The notes: generated from the sequence alone by a model not told the origin. Counted from the first letter of the stretch, positions 13,872 to 22,726 are shown. The stretch: 64,000 nucleotides of DNA from Dechloromonas aromatica (nom. nud.) (GCA_017848965.1 JAFIHA010000056.1:96038-160037); one strand, 5' to 3'. Numbers and translations: made by a program.

Positions 13872-14160
13872 ATCCAGAGCATGGTTGTAATTCCGGCAAT
13901 CTGGAGGCGTTCTGGACAGGGGTTCGATTCCCCTCACCTCCACCCAAGGACATTCGGGGAGTGTCCTTGCGATGGGGGTGTACTGGTTTCGACAGGGCGG
14001 ACAAAGGTGCGCAGGCAACTCGAAAGGCGACGGACGTAATCCGCGCAAATCCATAATTGCCAACGATGAGCAATTCGCTATTGCCGCCTAAAAACGGATA
14101 GCCGGGGCTGCTGAAGCCTTGTTACCAAAGACAGCCGGCGGGGACTTCGGTCCCCGTCGT
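13872..14160 (+). ncRNA. ssrA: Circularly permuted (two-piece) tmRNA gene
   Basis: The acceptor half comes first: T-stem AGGGG/CCCCT (13918-13922 and 13930-13934) around TTCGATT, then acceptor strand CACCTCC (13935-13941) and discriminator A13942. A short intervening segment forms a 7-bp hairpin (13946-13952 with 13962-13968). The coding half starts GGGGGTG at 13974, which can pair over 7 bp (one G-U) with CACCTCC. The tag frame starts with resume codon GCC at 14059 and reads ANDEQFAIAA to TAA at 14089-14091. Permuted tmRNA genes are known in Betaproteobacteria. The outer ends are approximate. Confidence 0.92.
14139..14156 (+). terminator. Strong hairpin at the 3' end of the tmRNA gene
   Basis: C-GGGGAC, TTCG tetraloop, GTCCCC-G forms a perfect 7-bp stem-loop 48 nt after the tag stop codon. 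There is no clear T-run after it, so it may be part of the mature coding piece (a terminal pseudoknot or hairpin) or a processing/termination structure. Confidence 0.45.
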
Positions 14161-14179
14161 CACGTTTACGACCGGCAAT

Positions 14180-14755
14180 TCAGCCGGCGTAATGGAAGCT
14201 GCGCGTGGCATGGACACCGACGACGCGCGCCGGATTGAGGATGCCGCTACGCTCCAGTTGCTTGATCACCCGCGACACCGTCTCGAAGCGCAGGTCGGTG
14301 ATGTCGGCGATTGCCTGCCGCGTCGGCAGCACCACCTGCCCGTCGCTTTCGACCAGCAGACGGACCAGCGCCAGGACACGATCGACCGCCTGGCCGCCGC
14401 GCAACGCCACCACCTCGGCCGCCCGCTGCTGGGCGCGGGCCAGCGTGGCGAGCAGGGAATCGCCGGCCAGCCCGGCCTCGCCCTCCGGCCAGGGGACGAT
14501 TTCGCAGTCGGTCAGGGCGCAGGCCGAGAAGGTATAGACGCCGAACAGCAGGGTTTCGCAGCCGACGATGTCGTTGGCGATGGCCAGGCTGGCGAAACGC
14601 TCGCCGCCCGCCTGCGGGCTGTCGAGACGGAGCACGCCACGGCGCAGGCGCCAGGCCACGCCTTCATCACCGGCGCGGTAGAGGCTGACGCCGCAGTCGA
14701 GACGACGCGGTCCGGCAGTCGCCGGGGTCTTGCGATCGATCCTGAACAAGCCCAT
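14180..14755 (-). CDS. Crp/Fnr-family transcription regulator
   Basis: 191 residues from the ATG at 14755, chosen for its near-perfect Shine-Dalgarno (GGAGGAG, 6-nt spacing). The frame is open to a TTG at 14779. The N-terminal half fits a reduced cyclic-nucleotide-binding-type sensor domain. The C-terminal helix-turn-helix LPTRQAIADITDLRFETVSR is typical of the family. The N-terminal cysteine cluster of FNR is absent, so it is unlikely to bind an Fe-S cluster. Its neighbour on the same strand is a copper-receptor-like gene with a possible FNR-type box in its promoter. Regulation of that gene is an inference. Confidence 0.85.
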   Translation of the reverse strand: MGLFRIDRKTPATAGPRRLDCGVSLYRAGDEGVAWRLRRGVLRLDSPQAGGERFASLAIANDIVGCETLLFGVYTFSACALTDCEIVPWPEGEAGLAGDSLLATLARAQQRAAEVVALRGGQAVDRVLALVRLLVESDGQVVLPTRQAIADITDLRFETVSRVIKQLERSGILNPARVVGVHATRSFHYAG

Positions 14756-14775
14756 CTTCCACTCCTCCACAAACG

Positions 14776-14804
14776 ACAAAACCCCGGTCGGGATCGACCG
14801 GGGT
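14776..14804 (-). terminator. Rho-independent terminator after the TonB receptor gene
   Basis: Perfect 9-bp inverted repeat ACCCCGGTC (14781-14789) and GACCGGGGT (14796-14804) with a 6-nt loop. On the minus strand it is followed by TTTTG. It lies 17 nt after the receptor stop codon and just before the regulator start, so the two genes are probably separate transcripts. Confidence 0.75.
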
Positions 14805-14821
14805 CATTTCAGGCAATTGCC

Positions 14822-17125
14822 TCAGAACTTGATGTTGATGCCGGCATACAGCGAGCGGCCCATGCCGGGCACCGGGTTGCCCCAGCCGATCATCCCGTCG
14901 GCCACCGGCGGATTCATCGACATCGTCCGCCCCTGACCGAGGTAAGCGCCGCCGAGCGGCATCTCGTAGTAGCGATCGAATAGGTTTTCAACCCCGAAGT
15001 CGAGACGGACTTGCTTCCAGGTGTGGCTCAACCGCAAATTGACCAGCCCGTAACCGGCGGTCTTGACCTCGTTGCGCATGTCGGACACCTTGTTCTTCGC
15101 CGCCACGCCGACCACCTCCAGCGCATTCTCCCAGCCAGCCAGCTTCTGGGTCAGCGTCAGCGTCGCGTTGAGCGGCATGATGTTGTAGAGATCGTCGCCG
15201 GTCTTGCGGTTCTTGCCGCGCGTGTAGCTCAACACGCCCTTCAGGCCGAACTGGCCGAAACCGGTGCTGGCCAGCGGCGTTTTGCCGGACAGGTCGAGAC
15301 CGTAGAGGCGGGCGGACTGATTGACGTAGCGCAGCACTGTGAACTGGTCGGTGAGGAGCGTGGTGCGCGGCGCGTTGGTGGCGGCGTTCCACTGGACGGC
15401 GTCGATGTAGTCGCTGACATGCGTGTAGTAAGGCGTCAGCTTGAGTTCGCGGCTGCGCTCGGCGTTGTGCCAGTCAAAGGTGGTCGACAGGGTGTAGGCC
15501 TTTTCCGGATCGAGATCCGGATTGCCGACGTAACCGTTGCCATCGCCGACATAGTTGTTCATCGTCGCCGCCATCGGCCAGGTCGACCACGGATAGGCCT
15601 CGTACAGGCCGGGCGAACGCGTCTTGCGCGCGAAACCGATGTCAATATCGAGCGAGTTGCTGGCGGCGTAGCGGGCAAGGGCGGTGAAATCCCAGTTGTT
15701 GTCGTGGCGCGAACGGTCGCTGGCGTTGAAACGCGCGGCATCGGCACTGGTCATGCCGAAACTTCCCGGCGGCGCCGGGTCGACGTCGTAGCCGCGCACC
15801 TTGCCGGCATCCATCGCCACCCGTTCGAAACGCAAGCCCAGCGACGTGGTCCAGCGTTCGCTGCGACGGCTTTCCCATTCGGCGAACAAGGCGCTGCGGT
15901 CGCGCTGGCCGTCGTTGATGTTGACGAAGGTCCCGGGCCCCATACCGCCGCCGGAAGCCGGCCACCAGTCGTCGAGACGGTATTTCTGCAGCTCGCCGCC
16001 GACGCGCAGCAGATCCTTGCTGCCGAGTTGCACATCGGCCTTCAGGCTGGCGCCGGTGGTTTTGCTGGCGGTCTTCATCGGCATCCCGGCGGCGCAGGTA
16101 CCGGCCGGGTCGCCGGTATAGCGGATCGGCGTGCAAGGCGAACCATCGATAGCGCCGGAATTCGAGCCGTACCAGTAACGTTTGTCGTCGCCGAAGTCCA
16201 TGAAGTGATCGACGGTCTCGTGATAGACGCGGGCTTCCAGCTTGCCCCAGTCGTAGTCGCCGAGCCAGCGCAGGTTGATGCGCTTCTGCTCGTTGTCGAG
16301 CAGGTCCATGCGCTGGTTCGGGTAGAGCTGCTCCGGCATGTCCTGGTAGCCGACTTTGGCTTCGAACAGATGGTTGGCGTTGCGGAAGGCCAGGCCGAGG
16401 GTGTGGTTGCCGCTCTGGTAACTGGTCGAGCCGACCTCGTCGCGGTCTAGACGGTGGCCGGCGCGACCGGTGGCGGTGTAGTTCTTGAAGTTGCCGCCGG
16501 CGCTGTAGTTGTCGGCGGCGCTGTAGGCGCCGCTATAGCTCAGGCTGAGGCTGTCGCTGGCGACGGTGGCGCTGGCGTTGACGCCGCGGGCGTCGTTGTT
16601 GCTGCGATAGAAGGCGCCAACTTCGCCCTTGACCAGGCGCTCGCCGGGCGCGGCGAATTCCGGGGCGCGCGTTTCGGCGACGATGCTGCCGCCAATGCTG
16701 TCGCCGCCGACGCTGACCGGGCTGATCCCGGCATAGACGGTGAGGGCGCCGACCTGACTCGGATCGAGGTAGGAGAGCGCCGGGTTCATGTGGTTGGGGC
16801 AGGCGGCGATGAAATCCATGCCATCGACCTTGATGCGCAGGCGGTCGTCGGCCAGGCCGTGGATCGCCGGCAGGCTGGAAACGGCGCCGGCACCGTAGAA
16901 GCTGACGCCGGGAACCTCCTGCAGCAGCGATGCGACATCGCTGTTGCGGGCGCCGCGCTGGCGCAGTTCGGCTGCGTCGAGCTGAGTGGTGCTGCCAGCG
17001 CTCTTGTCGCGCTCGGCGCTGACGGTGATTTCACCGAGGGTCTGCGCCGTTGCCGGCGTACTCAGGGCGAACGAGGAAAAGGCGAAGCCGATGGCCGCCG
17101 CCAGCGGCCGAACGGAAAAAGACAT
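14822..17125 (-). CDS. TonB-dependent outer-membrane receptor, OprC/NosA-like (copper)
   Basis: 767 residues from the ATG at 17125, which has a GGGGG Shine-Dalgarno; the frame runs to a TTG at 17137. It has a signal peptide ending near STPATA, then a plug domain and a 22-strand-type barrel ending in a C-terminal phenylalanine (GINIKF). The plug carries CPNHM (C109-M113) and the barrel carries HFM (H307-M309). This CxxxM plus HxM pair is the copper-binding signature I associate with OprC of Pseudomonas and NosA. Likely role: import of copper across the outer membrane, for example for copper enzymes of respiration. Substrate assignment rests on these motifs only. Confidence 0.82.
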   Translation of the reverse strand: MSFSVRPLAAAIGFAFSSFALSTPATAQTLGEITVSAERDKSAGSTTQLDAAELRQRGARNSDVASLLQEVPGVSFYGAGAVSSLPAIHGLADDRLRIKVDGMDFIAACPNHMNPALSYLDPSQVGALTVYAGISPVSVGGDSIGGSIVAETRAPEFAAPGERLVKGEVGAFYRSNNDARGVNASATVASDSLSLSYSGAYSAADNYSAGGNFKNYTATGRAGHRLDRDEVGSTSYQSGNHTLGLAFRNANHLFEAKVGYQDMPEQLYPNQRMDLLDNEQKRINLRWLGDYDWGKLEARVYHETVDHFMDFGDDKRYWYGSNSGAIDGSPCTPIRYTGDPAGTCAAGMPMKTASKTTGASLKADVQLGSKDLLRVGGELQKYRLDDWWPASGGGMGPGTFVNINDGQRDRSALFAEWESRRSERWTTSLGLRFERVAMDAGKVRGYDVDPAPPGSFGMTSADAARFNASDRSRHDNNWDFTALARYAASNSLDIDIGFARKTRSPGLYEAYPWSTWPMAATMNNYVGDGNGYVGNPDLDPEKAYTLSTTFDWHNAERSRELKLTPYYTHVSDYIDAVQWNAATNAPRTTLLTDQFTVLRYVNQSARLYGLDLSGKTPLASTGFGQFGLKGVLSYTRGKNRKTGDDLYNIMPLNATLTLTQKLAGWENALEVVGVAAKNKVSDMRNEVKTAGYGLVNLRLSHTWKQVRLDFGVENLFDRYYEMPLGGAYLGQGRTMSMNPPVADGMIGWGNPVPGMGRSLYAGINIKF

Positions 17126-17143
17126 ACGAACCCCCAATTATTT

Positions 17144-17157
17144 TTGATCGACGACAA
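17144..17157 (-). promoter_or_regulatory. Possible FNR/DNR-type operator upstream of the copper receptor gene
   Basis: The minus strand reads TTGTC-GTCG-ATCAA, matching TTGAT-N4-ATCAA at 8 of 10 positions, 18 nt upstream of the receptor ATG. It is close to the start codon, so if functional it may act as a repressor site or lie near the transcription start. This is a weak prediction, supported mainly by the adjacent Crp/Fnr gene. Confidence 0.3.
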
Positions 17158-17241
17158 GGGGGCGATTGTCGGCAAGGAAGCTGCCCACGGGAATGTGACA
17201 AATCGTCGCACCCCTGCGGCAGCGGGCGTCACGCCGCTGGT

Positions 17242-18984
17242 TCAGGCGTTGAGCTTTTCCAGCGCTTCGCGCAAACGGGCCGGCTCGTCCAGGCGCAGCA
17301 TCTTGCGCACGTTGGGCGCCAGTTCGGCGAGTTCCGACTTGAGGACGCGACTCTTGACCTTGAGGATCTGCGACGGATGCATCGAGAAAATGCGCAGGCC
17401 CATGCCGAGCAGCAGCCGGGTCAGCTTGGGGTCGCCGGCCATTTCGCCGCACACCGAGACCGGCACGCCGGCCTTCTCGGCGCTCGAGATGGTATGCGCC
17501 AGCAGCATCAGCACCGCCGGGGGCAGCGGGGCGTAGAGCGCGGCGACCTGCTCGTCGGAGCGGTCGATCGCCAGCGTGTACTGGATCAGATCGTTGGTGC
17601 CGATCGACAGGAAGTCGAGCCGACGCAGGAAGATGCCGACGGCCAGCGCGGCGGCGGGAATCTCGATCATGCCGCCGACCTGAATGTGCTCGTCGAAGGC
17701 GATCTTCTCGCCGCGCAGGCTGGATTTGGCCTGCTCGACGGCGGCCAGCGTCTGGTCGATCTCGTGCGCGTGCGCCAGCATCGGGATCAGCAGTTTGATC
17801 GGGCCGAAACGCGAAGCGCGCAGGATCGCCCGCAACTGGGTCTGGAACATCTTCGGTTCGGCCAGCGACAGGCGGATCGCCCGCCGGCCGAGTGCCGGGT
17901 TGGTCTTGACGCGGTCGCCGGCGGTGGCTTCCGGCTTGATGTCCTTGTCGGCACCGAGGTCGAAGGTGCGGATGGTCACCGGCCGACCGGCCATGCCCTT
18001 GACCACCTTCTTGTACGCCTCGTACTGCTCCTGCTCATCGGGCATGTCGCCGCGATCGAGGAAGAGGAACTCGGTGCGGAACAGGCCGATGCCTTCGGCA
18101 CCGCCGTCGAGCGCGTCGGGCACATCGCCGGGCAGTTCGATGTTGGCGTGCAGCGCCACTTCGATGCCGTCGATGGTCTGCGTCGGCGCGCTGCGCAACT
18201 GGCGCAGCTTGGTCTTCTCAAGTTCGATCTGCTCGGCACGCAAGCGGTACTCATCGAGCACGCGCGGATCGGGGTTGACGATGACGACGCCGCGCAGGCC
18301 GTCGACGATCAGTTGCTCGCCATCACGGATCAGCGCGCGGGCGTTTTCCAGGCCCAGCACGGCGGGAATCGCCATGCTGCGGGCGAGGATCGCCGTGTGC
18401 GAGGTGGCGCCGCCGACGTCGGTGATGAAGGAGGCAAAGCGGTGGTCCTTGAAGGCGATGGTGTCGGCCGGCGACAGATCGTGGGCGACGACGATCAGCG
18501 ACTCTTCCTTGGTCTGCTTGGCCGCCTTCAGTGAAGCGCGCCCGGGATGGCCGAGCAACTCCTTGATCACCCGTTCGACCACCTGGATGACGTCGAAACG
18601 GCGTTCGCGCAGGTAGGGGTCGTCGAACTCCTCGAACTGCCCGACCAGATGTTCCATCTGCTGGACCAGCGCCCACTCGGCATTGCAGCGGCGCTCGCGG
18701 ATGATCTCGCGCGGCTTGCCGACCAGTTCGTTGTCCTCGAGGAACATCGTGTGGATGTCGATGAAGGCACCCAGTTCGGCCGGCGCGTGTTCGGCGTGCT
18801 CGCGCATCTGCACCAGTTCCTGCTTGACCGCCGCGACGGCGGCGTCGAAACGGGCGATCTCCTTGTCCACCAGACGCGGCGCCAGCGTCAGGTGCGACAC
18901 CTCCAGCGTCGCATGCGACATCAGCATCGCACGGCCGATGGCGATGCCGGTGGAAACGCCCAGTCCGTGCAGGATGAAGCTCAT
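17242..18984 (-). CDS. ptsI: Phosphoenolpyruvate-protein phosphotransferase (PTS enzyme I)
   Basis: Phosphorylates HPr from phosphoenolpyruvate. The 580 residues carry the swivelling-domain histidine motif GGATSHTAILARSMAIPAVL. The PEP-binding segment has TEFLFLDR, the metal site follows, and VSVCGEMAGDPKLTRLLLGM completes the barrel. It follows ptsH by 5 nt. No sugar permease (EIIB/EIIC) is nearby, consistent with a regulatory PTS. Confidence 0.96.
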   Translation of the reverse strand: MSFILHGLGVSTGIAIGRAMLMSHATLEVSHLTLAPRLVDKEIARFDAAVAAVKQELVQMREHAEHAPAELGAFIDIHTMFLEDNELVGKPREIIRERRCNAEWALVQQMEHLVGQFEEFDDPYLRERRFDVIQVVERVIKELLGHPGRASLKAAKQTKEESLIVVAHDLSPADTIAFKDHRFASFITDVGGATSHTAILARSMAIPAVLGLENARALIRDGEQLIVDGLRGVVIVNPDPRVLDEYRLRAEQIELEKTKLRQLRSAPTQTIDGIEVALHANIELPGDVPDALDGGAEGIGLFRTEFLFLDRGDMPDEQEQYEAYKKVVKGMAGRPVTIRTFDLGADKDIKPEATAGDRVKTNPALGRRAIRLSLAEPKMFQTQLRAILRASRFGPIKLLIPMLAHAHEIDQTLAAVEQAKSSLRGEKIAFDEHIQVGGMIEIPAAALAVGIFLRRLDFLSIGTNDLIQYTLAIDRSDEQVAALYAPLPPAVLMLLAHTISSAEKAGVPVSVCGEMAGDPKLTRLLLGMGLRIFSMHPSQILKVKSRVLKSELAELAPNVRKMLRLDEPARLREALEKLNA

Positions 18985-18989
18985 CGCGC

Positions 18990-19259
18990 CTATTCTCCCT
19001 CACCGAAATAGTCGGCGATCAACGCCAGCAGCGCCTCCATCGCCTCGGCCTCGTCCTTGCCGTCGGTTTCGATGGTCACCGTCGAGCCCTTGCCGGCGGC
19101 CAGCATCATCACGCCCATGATGCTCTTGGCGTTGATGCGGCGGCTGCCCTTGCTCATCCACACCTCGCAGGCGAACTTGCCGGCGAGCTGGGTCAGTTTG
19201 GCGGAAGCCCGGGCGTGCAGGCCGAGCTTGTTGATGATCAGGGTTTCCCGGGTGAGCAT
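18990..19259 (-). CDS. ptsH: Phosphocarrier protein HPr
   Basis: 89 residues with the active-site region KLGLHARASAKL (phosphorylatable histidine in LHAR). The regulatory-serine region is RRINAKSIMGVMMLAA, so HPr kinase control is possible though hprK is not in this window. It sits between the EIIA gene (3 nt) and ptsI (5 nt). Confidence 0.96.
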   Translation of the reverse strand: MLTRETLIINKLGLHARASAKLTQLAGKFACEVWMSKGSRRINAKSIMGVMMLAAGKGSTVTIETDGKDEAEAMEALLALIADYFGEGE

Positions 19260-19262
19260 GGT

Positions 19263-19652
19263 TCAGTGGTCGAGCAGGTTGAGGATGCCGTTGCGGCCGC
19301 CGTCGCGGGCGCGCACGAGCAGGGTTTCGAGGTCCTTGTCGCGGTGGGTCAGCGCCGACAGCAACATCGGCAGGTTGACCCCGGCCAGGCCGACGACGCG
19401 GCTGGGCTGCAGGAGTTTGAGGGCAAGATTGGCCGGCGTCGCGCCGAACAGGTCGGTCAACACCAGCGCGCCACCACCATGGTCGACCGTGGCCAGCATT
19501 TCGCGCGCCGTCGGCAGCAGGTCGAGCGGATCGTCCTGCGGCGCGACGCCGAGCTGCGCCAGCAGCGGCGGCCGCTGGTTGAGGACGTTGCAGACGTCCT
19601 GCACCAGTGCTTCGCCGTAACAACCGTGAGTGATGAGGAAGATGCCGATCAT
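19263..19652 (-). CDS. PTS EIIA component, mannose/fructose-specific family (regulatory)
   Basis: 129 residues from the ATG at 19652 (MIGIFLITHGCYGEALVQDV). H9 in LITHG is the phosphorylated histidine of the EIIA-Man family, and LVLTDLFGATPANLALKLL is the conserved core. It forms a three-gene operon with ptsH and ptsI. In Betaproteobacteria such an orphan EIIA without permease is thought to serve regulation, not sugar uptake. An alternative start 3 codons upstream is possible. Confidence 0.9.
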   Translation of the reverse strand: MIGIFLITHGCYGEALVQDVCNVLNQRPPLLAQLGVAPQDDPLDLLPTAREMLATVDHGGGALVLTDLFGATPANLALKLLQPSRVVGLAGVNLPMLLSALTHRDKDLETLLVRARDGGRNGILNLLDH

Positions 19653-19676
19653 GCGGGCCATTCTAACCCGCGAGAC

Positions 19677-20576
19677 CTACTTGTTGCGCCCCCTGCCGAC
19701 CACGAAAACCCCGGCGACGACCAGCGCCGCGCCAGCCAGTTGCGCCGCCGACACCGGCTCGGCGAGCAACCACCAGCCGAAACCAATGGTCAGGATCGGC
19801 CCGACCATGCCGTAGAGCGCGGCGCGCCCGGCGCCGAGACGGTGGATCGCACCGCCCAGCGCGAAGACCGGAATCACCGTTGCGAAAACCGCCATGGCCA
19901 GCGCCCAGCCATACACCGGCAAGGGTTGGACCAGGGCGGAAAGCGGTTGAGTAACAAGAAAATGCAGCAGAGTGACGCCGGTCGACATCAGCAGCGCCAG
20001 CGCCGAAAAGCGCAGCGACCCGAGGCGCTGGATCATCGCCCCGCTCCCGGAAAGATAGAGGGCATAGGCGACGCTCGACGCGAACACCAGCGCCCCGCCG
20101 ATCCATATGCTGCGCGCGTCGGCGAAAGCCAGGTCGTGGGCGAAGGCGAAGCCGATGCCGGCGTAGCAGAGGACGACGGCAAGCAGTTCGCGGCGGGTGA
20201 ACGGGCGGCCCTGAAAAAGGACGCCGATGAGCAGGGTCAGCGTCGGGTAGGTGAACAGGATCAGCCGCTCCAGCCCCGCCGAGATGTACTGCAGCCCCCA
20301 GAAATCGAGGATGCTGGCGCCGTAGTAGCCGAGTACGCCGAGCAGGAACAGGCGCCAGCCGTCGCCGGCGCCGAGCGGCGCGCCGCCGTGGCGGCGCAGC
20401 AGGCCGGCCCACAGGAAGACCGGCAACGAAAAACCCATGCGCAGCGCGAGCAGGGTGATCGCGTCGACGCCGTAGGGGTAGGCAAGCTTGATGAAGATCG
20501 CCTTCAGCGAGAAGCCGAGCGCGCCGACCAGCGCCAGCAGGAGACCGAGGCGTTCGGTGCCGCCGTTGCCGCTCAT
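19677..20576 (-). CDS. EamA/DMT-family transporter
   Basis: 299 residues from the ATG at 20576, with ten predicted membrane helices in two EamA repeats (for example FSLKAIFIKLAYPYGVDAIT and the second-half VFALGGAIHRLGAGRAALYG). The family exports metabolites or takes up small organics; the substrate cannot be told. The start overlaps the stop of the upstream MFS gene by 4 nt, so the two are translationally coupled. The open frame continues upstream to 21800 only as shadow of that gene. Confidence 0.88.
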   Translation of the reverse strand: MSGNGGTERLGLLLALVGALGFSLKAIFIKLAYPYGVDAITLLALRMGFSLPVFLWAGLLRRHGGAPLGAGDGWRLFLLGVLGYYGASILDFWGLQYISAGLERLILFTYPTLTLLIGVLFQGRPFTRRELLAVVLCYAGIGFAFAHDLAFADARSIWIGGALVFASSVAYALYLSGSGAMIQRLGSLRFSALALLMSTGVTLLHFLVTQPLSALVQPLPVYGWALAMAVFATVIPVFALGGAIHRLGAGRAALYGMVGPILTIGFGWWLLAEPVSAAQLAGAALVVAGVFVVGRGRNK

Positions 20577-21823
20577 TGCGCGAGCCGCCGCAGATGCCAG
20601 GCGATGCCGATCACCGCCCCGGCGCAGAGCAGCGCCGCCGCCGTCACCCCCGGCCAGCCGGCATGGCTCCAGGCCCAGCCGGTGGCGGTGCCGACGACGC
20701 TGCCGCCGAGGTAGTAGCTCGACAAGTAAAGCGCCGCAACGAAACCGCGACGCGGCCCGGCGCGGTGGCCGACCCAGGCGCTGGCCACCGAATGGACGGC
20801 GAAGAAGCCGAAGGTATACAGCGTCAGCGCGCCGACGATCAGCCACAGCGGCGTCGCCAGCGTCAGCGCGATGCCGGCGGTCATCAGCAGCGCCATCAGC
20901 AACTGCATGCGCTGGCGGCCATGGCGGGCGACCTGGCGGCCGGCCCAGGCCGACGACCAACTGCCCACCGCATAGAGCAGGAAGATGCTGCCGATCGCCG
21001 CCGGCCCCAGTTCGTAAGGCGCCAGGCCGAGGCGGAAGGGCAGGTAGTTGTAGAGGCCGACCAGCGTTCCCATGCTCAGGAAGGCGGTGCAGAACAGCCA
21101 GGGCAGCCCGGGATCGGCGTAGATGCGGCGGACATCGGCAAACAGCTGACGCGGCTGCAGCGAATGTGGCCGGAAATGCGCGGCCGGCGGCAGCAGGCGC
21201 CAGAAGGCGACAGCGACCAGCAGGCCGAGCAGGCTGACGGCGAGCAGGCCGTCGTGCCAGTTGCCGGCCCAGTCGCTGACGGCGGCGGCGAGCAGGCGGC
21301 CGGCCATGCCGCCGAGCGCGTTGCCCCCGATGTAGAGACCCATCGCCCGCGCCCGCTCGGCGGCAGGCAATTCCTCGCCGAGGTAGGCCATCGCCGCCGC
21401 CGGCACGCCGGCGATGCAGACGCCGAGCCCGGCGCGGGCCACCACCAGCAACCAGAAATCGGGGGCCCAGGCGGAGGCCAGCGAAAAGACGGCGGCGCCG
21501 GCAAGGCCGATGCGCATCAGCCGCTCGCGCCCCCAGCGGTCGGCGATCAGGCTGAGCGGGATGAGCAGCAAGGCCATCATGCCGGTGCCGGCGGTCACCG
21601 CCAGGCTGGCGCTTCCCGGCGTGATGCCGAAAGCGACCGTCAGTTGTGGCAGCAGCGGCTGCGTGCCGTAGAGCAGCAGGAAGCAGGAAAATCCCGCCAG
21701 CGACAAGGCCAGCGTGATGCGGAACGAAAGGGGCGAAGACAAGGCGTTTCCCGGCAAGGTGCAGGGGGTCGATTGAACGCCGGGCCGGCGTCGTCGGCAA
21801 TTGGTATTATCGCAAGCGAGCAT
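20573..21823 (-). CDS. MFS transporter (YnfM-like arabinose-efflux type)
   Basis: About 416 residues with twelve predicted membrane helices and the MFS loop motif SLIADRWGRERLMRIG. The first helix begins near SFRITLALSLAGFSCFLLLY. The start is uncertain: the ATG at 21823 sits in the divergent promoter region, only 18 nt from the LysR start. A TTG start near 21746, preceded by GGGAAA, is an alternative. It is divergent from the LysR gene, a common regulator-target pair. The substrate is unknown. Confidence 0.85.
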   Translation of the reverse strand: MLACDNTNCRRRRPGVQSTPCTLPGNALSSPLSFRITLALSLAGFSCFLLLYGTQPLLPQLTVAFGITPGSASLAVTAGTGMMALLLIPLSLIADRWGRERLMRIGLAGAAVFSLASAWAPDFWLLVVARAGLGVCIAGVPAAAMAYLGEELPAAERARAMGLYIGGNALGGMAGRLLAAAVSDWAGNWHDGLLAVSLLGLLVAVAFWRLLPPAAHFRPHSLQPRQLFADVRRIYADPGLPWLFCTAFLSMGTLVGLYNYLPFRLGLAPYELGPAAIGSIFLLYAVGSWSSAWAGRQVARHGRQRMQLLMALLMTAGIALTLATPLWLIVGALTLYTFGFFAVHSVASAWVGHRAGPRRGFVAALYLSSYYLGGSVVGTATGWAWSHAGWPGVTAAALLCAGAVIGIAWHLRRLAQ

Positions 21824-21840
21824 TCGATACAGACGAAACC

Positions 21841-22722
21841 ATGCACTACGACCTTCCCGATCTCCGGCTCGTCGCCGCGATCGCCGACTGCGGCGCCCTG
21901 AGCCGCGCCGCCGAGCGCGTGCACCTGGCGCCGTCGTCGGCCAGCCATCGTTTGAGCCAACTTGAAGCAAGCCTCGGCGTGGCCCTCTTCGAACGCCACG
22001 CGCGCGGCCTGACGCCGACCGTCGCCGGCGAATCGCTGCTCCGCCACGCCCGCCAGGTGTTCGCCCAGCTCGAACAGATGCACGCCGACCTCGCCCCCTA
22101 CGCCAGCGGCCTGAACGCCCAGGTGACGGTGTTCGCCAACACCAACGCGATCAACTGCTTCCTGCCCGAGGACCTCGGCGACTTCCTGCGCGAGCATCCG
22201 CAGATCCGCGTCAGCCTTGAGGAACAGCCGAGCCCGGCGATCGTCGGCGCGGTCGCCGCCGGCCAGGTCGATATCGGCGTGGTCGCCGCCGAAGGCGATT
22301 TCGGCGGCCTGGAAGTGACGCCCTACCGGCGCGACCGGCTGGTGCTGATCGTTCCCGACGAGCATCCGCTGGCGCAAAAAACCGAGATCGCCTTCGCCGA
22401 CGTGTTGAGCGAGGCCTTCGTCTGCCTGCACGCCGGCAGCGCCATCCACACCTTCATGATGAACCACGCGGCGCGCCTGGGTGGCCGGCTCGACGTGCGC
22501 ATCCAGGTGCGCAGCTTCGCCGCCGTCTGCCGCATGGTCGGCGCCGGCGTCGGCATCGGCATGGTGCCGCGCTCCTCGGTCGCCGCCGACGAGCGCCTGC
22601 AGACGGTGGAGATCGCCGACGCCTGGGCGCCGCGCGACCTCCATCTGTGCGTCCGCGAACGCGCCGCGCTCAGTCCGGCAGCGCGTGCGCTGTTCGACCA
22701 CCTGGCGACCATGGGCGGCTGA
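21841..22722 (+). CDS. LysR-family transcriptional regulator
   Basis: 293 residues. The N-terminal winged helix (residues 1-60) contains ALSRAAERVHLAPSSASHRL and is followed by the linker helix. A periplasmic-binding-like effector domain fills the rest (VDIGVVAAEGDFGGLEVTPY). It is divergent from the MFS-EamA pair and probably controls it, since the shared intergenic region is very short. The inducer is unknown. Confidence 0.92.
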   Translation: MHYDLPDLRLVAAIADCGALSRAAERVHLAPSSASHRLSQLEASLGVALFERHARGLTPTVAGESLLRHARQVFAQLEQMHADLAPYASGLNAQVTVFANTNAINCFLPEDLGDFLREHPQIRVSLEEQPSPAIVGAVAAGQVDIGVVAAEGDFGGLEVTPYRRDRLVLIVPDEHPLAQKTEIAFADVLSEAFVCLHAGSAIHTFMMNHAARLGGRLDVRIQVRSFAAVCRMVGAGVGIGMVPRSSVAADERLQTVEIADAWAPRDLHLCVRERAALSPAARALFDHLATMGG

Positions 22723-22726
22723 GGCC

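Noticed and set aside
20577-21800. Upstream extension of the EamA frame to 707 codons
   Set aside because: The extension is an out-of-frame reading of the MFS gene; the real start is the ATG at 20576 with ATGA coupling.
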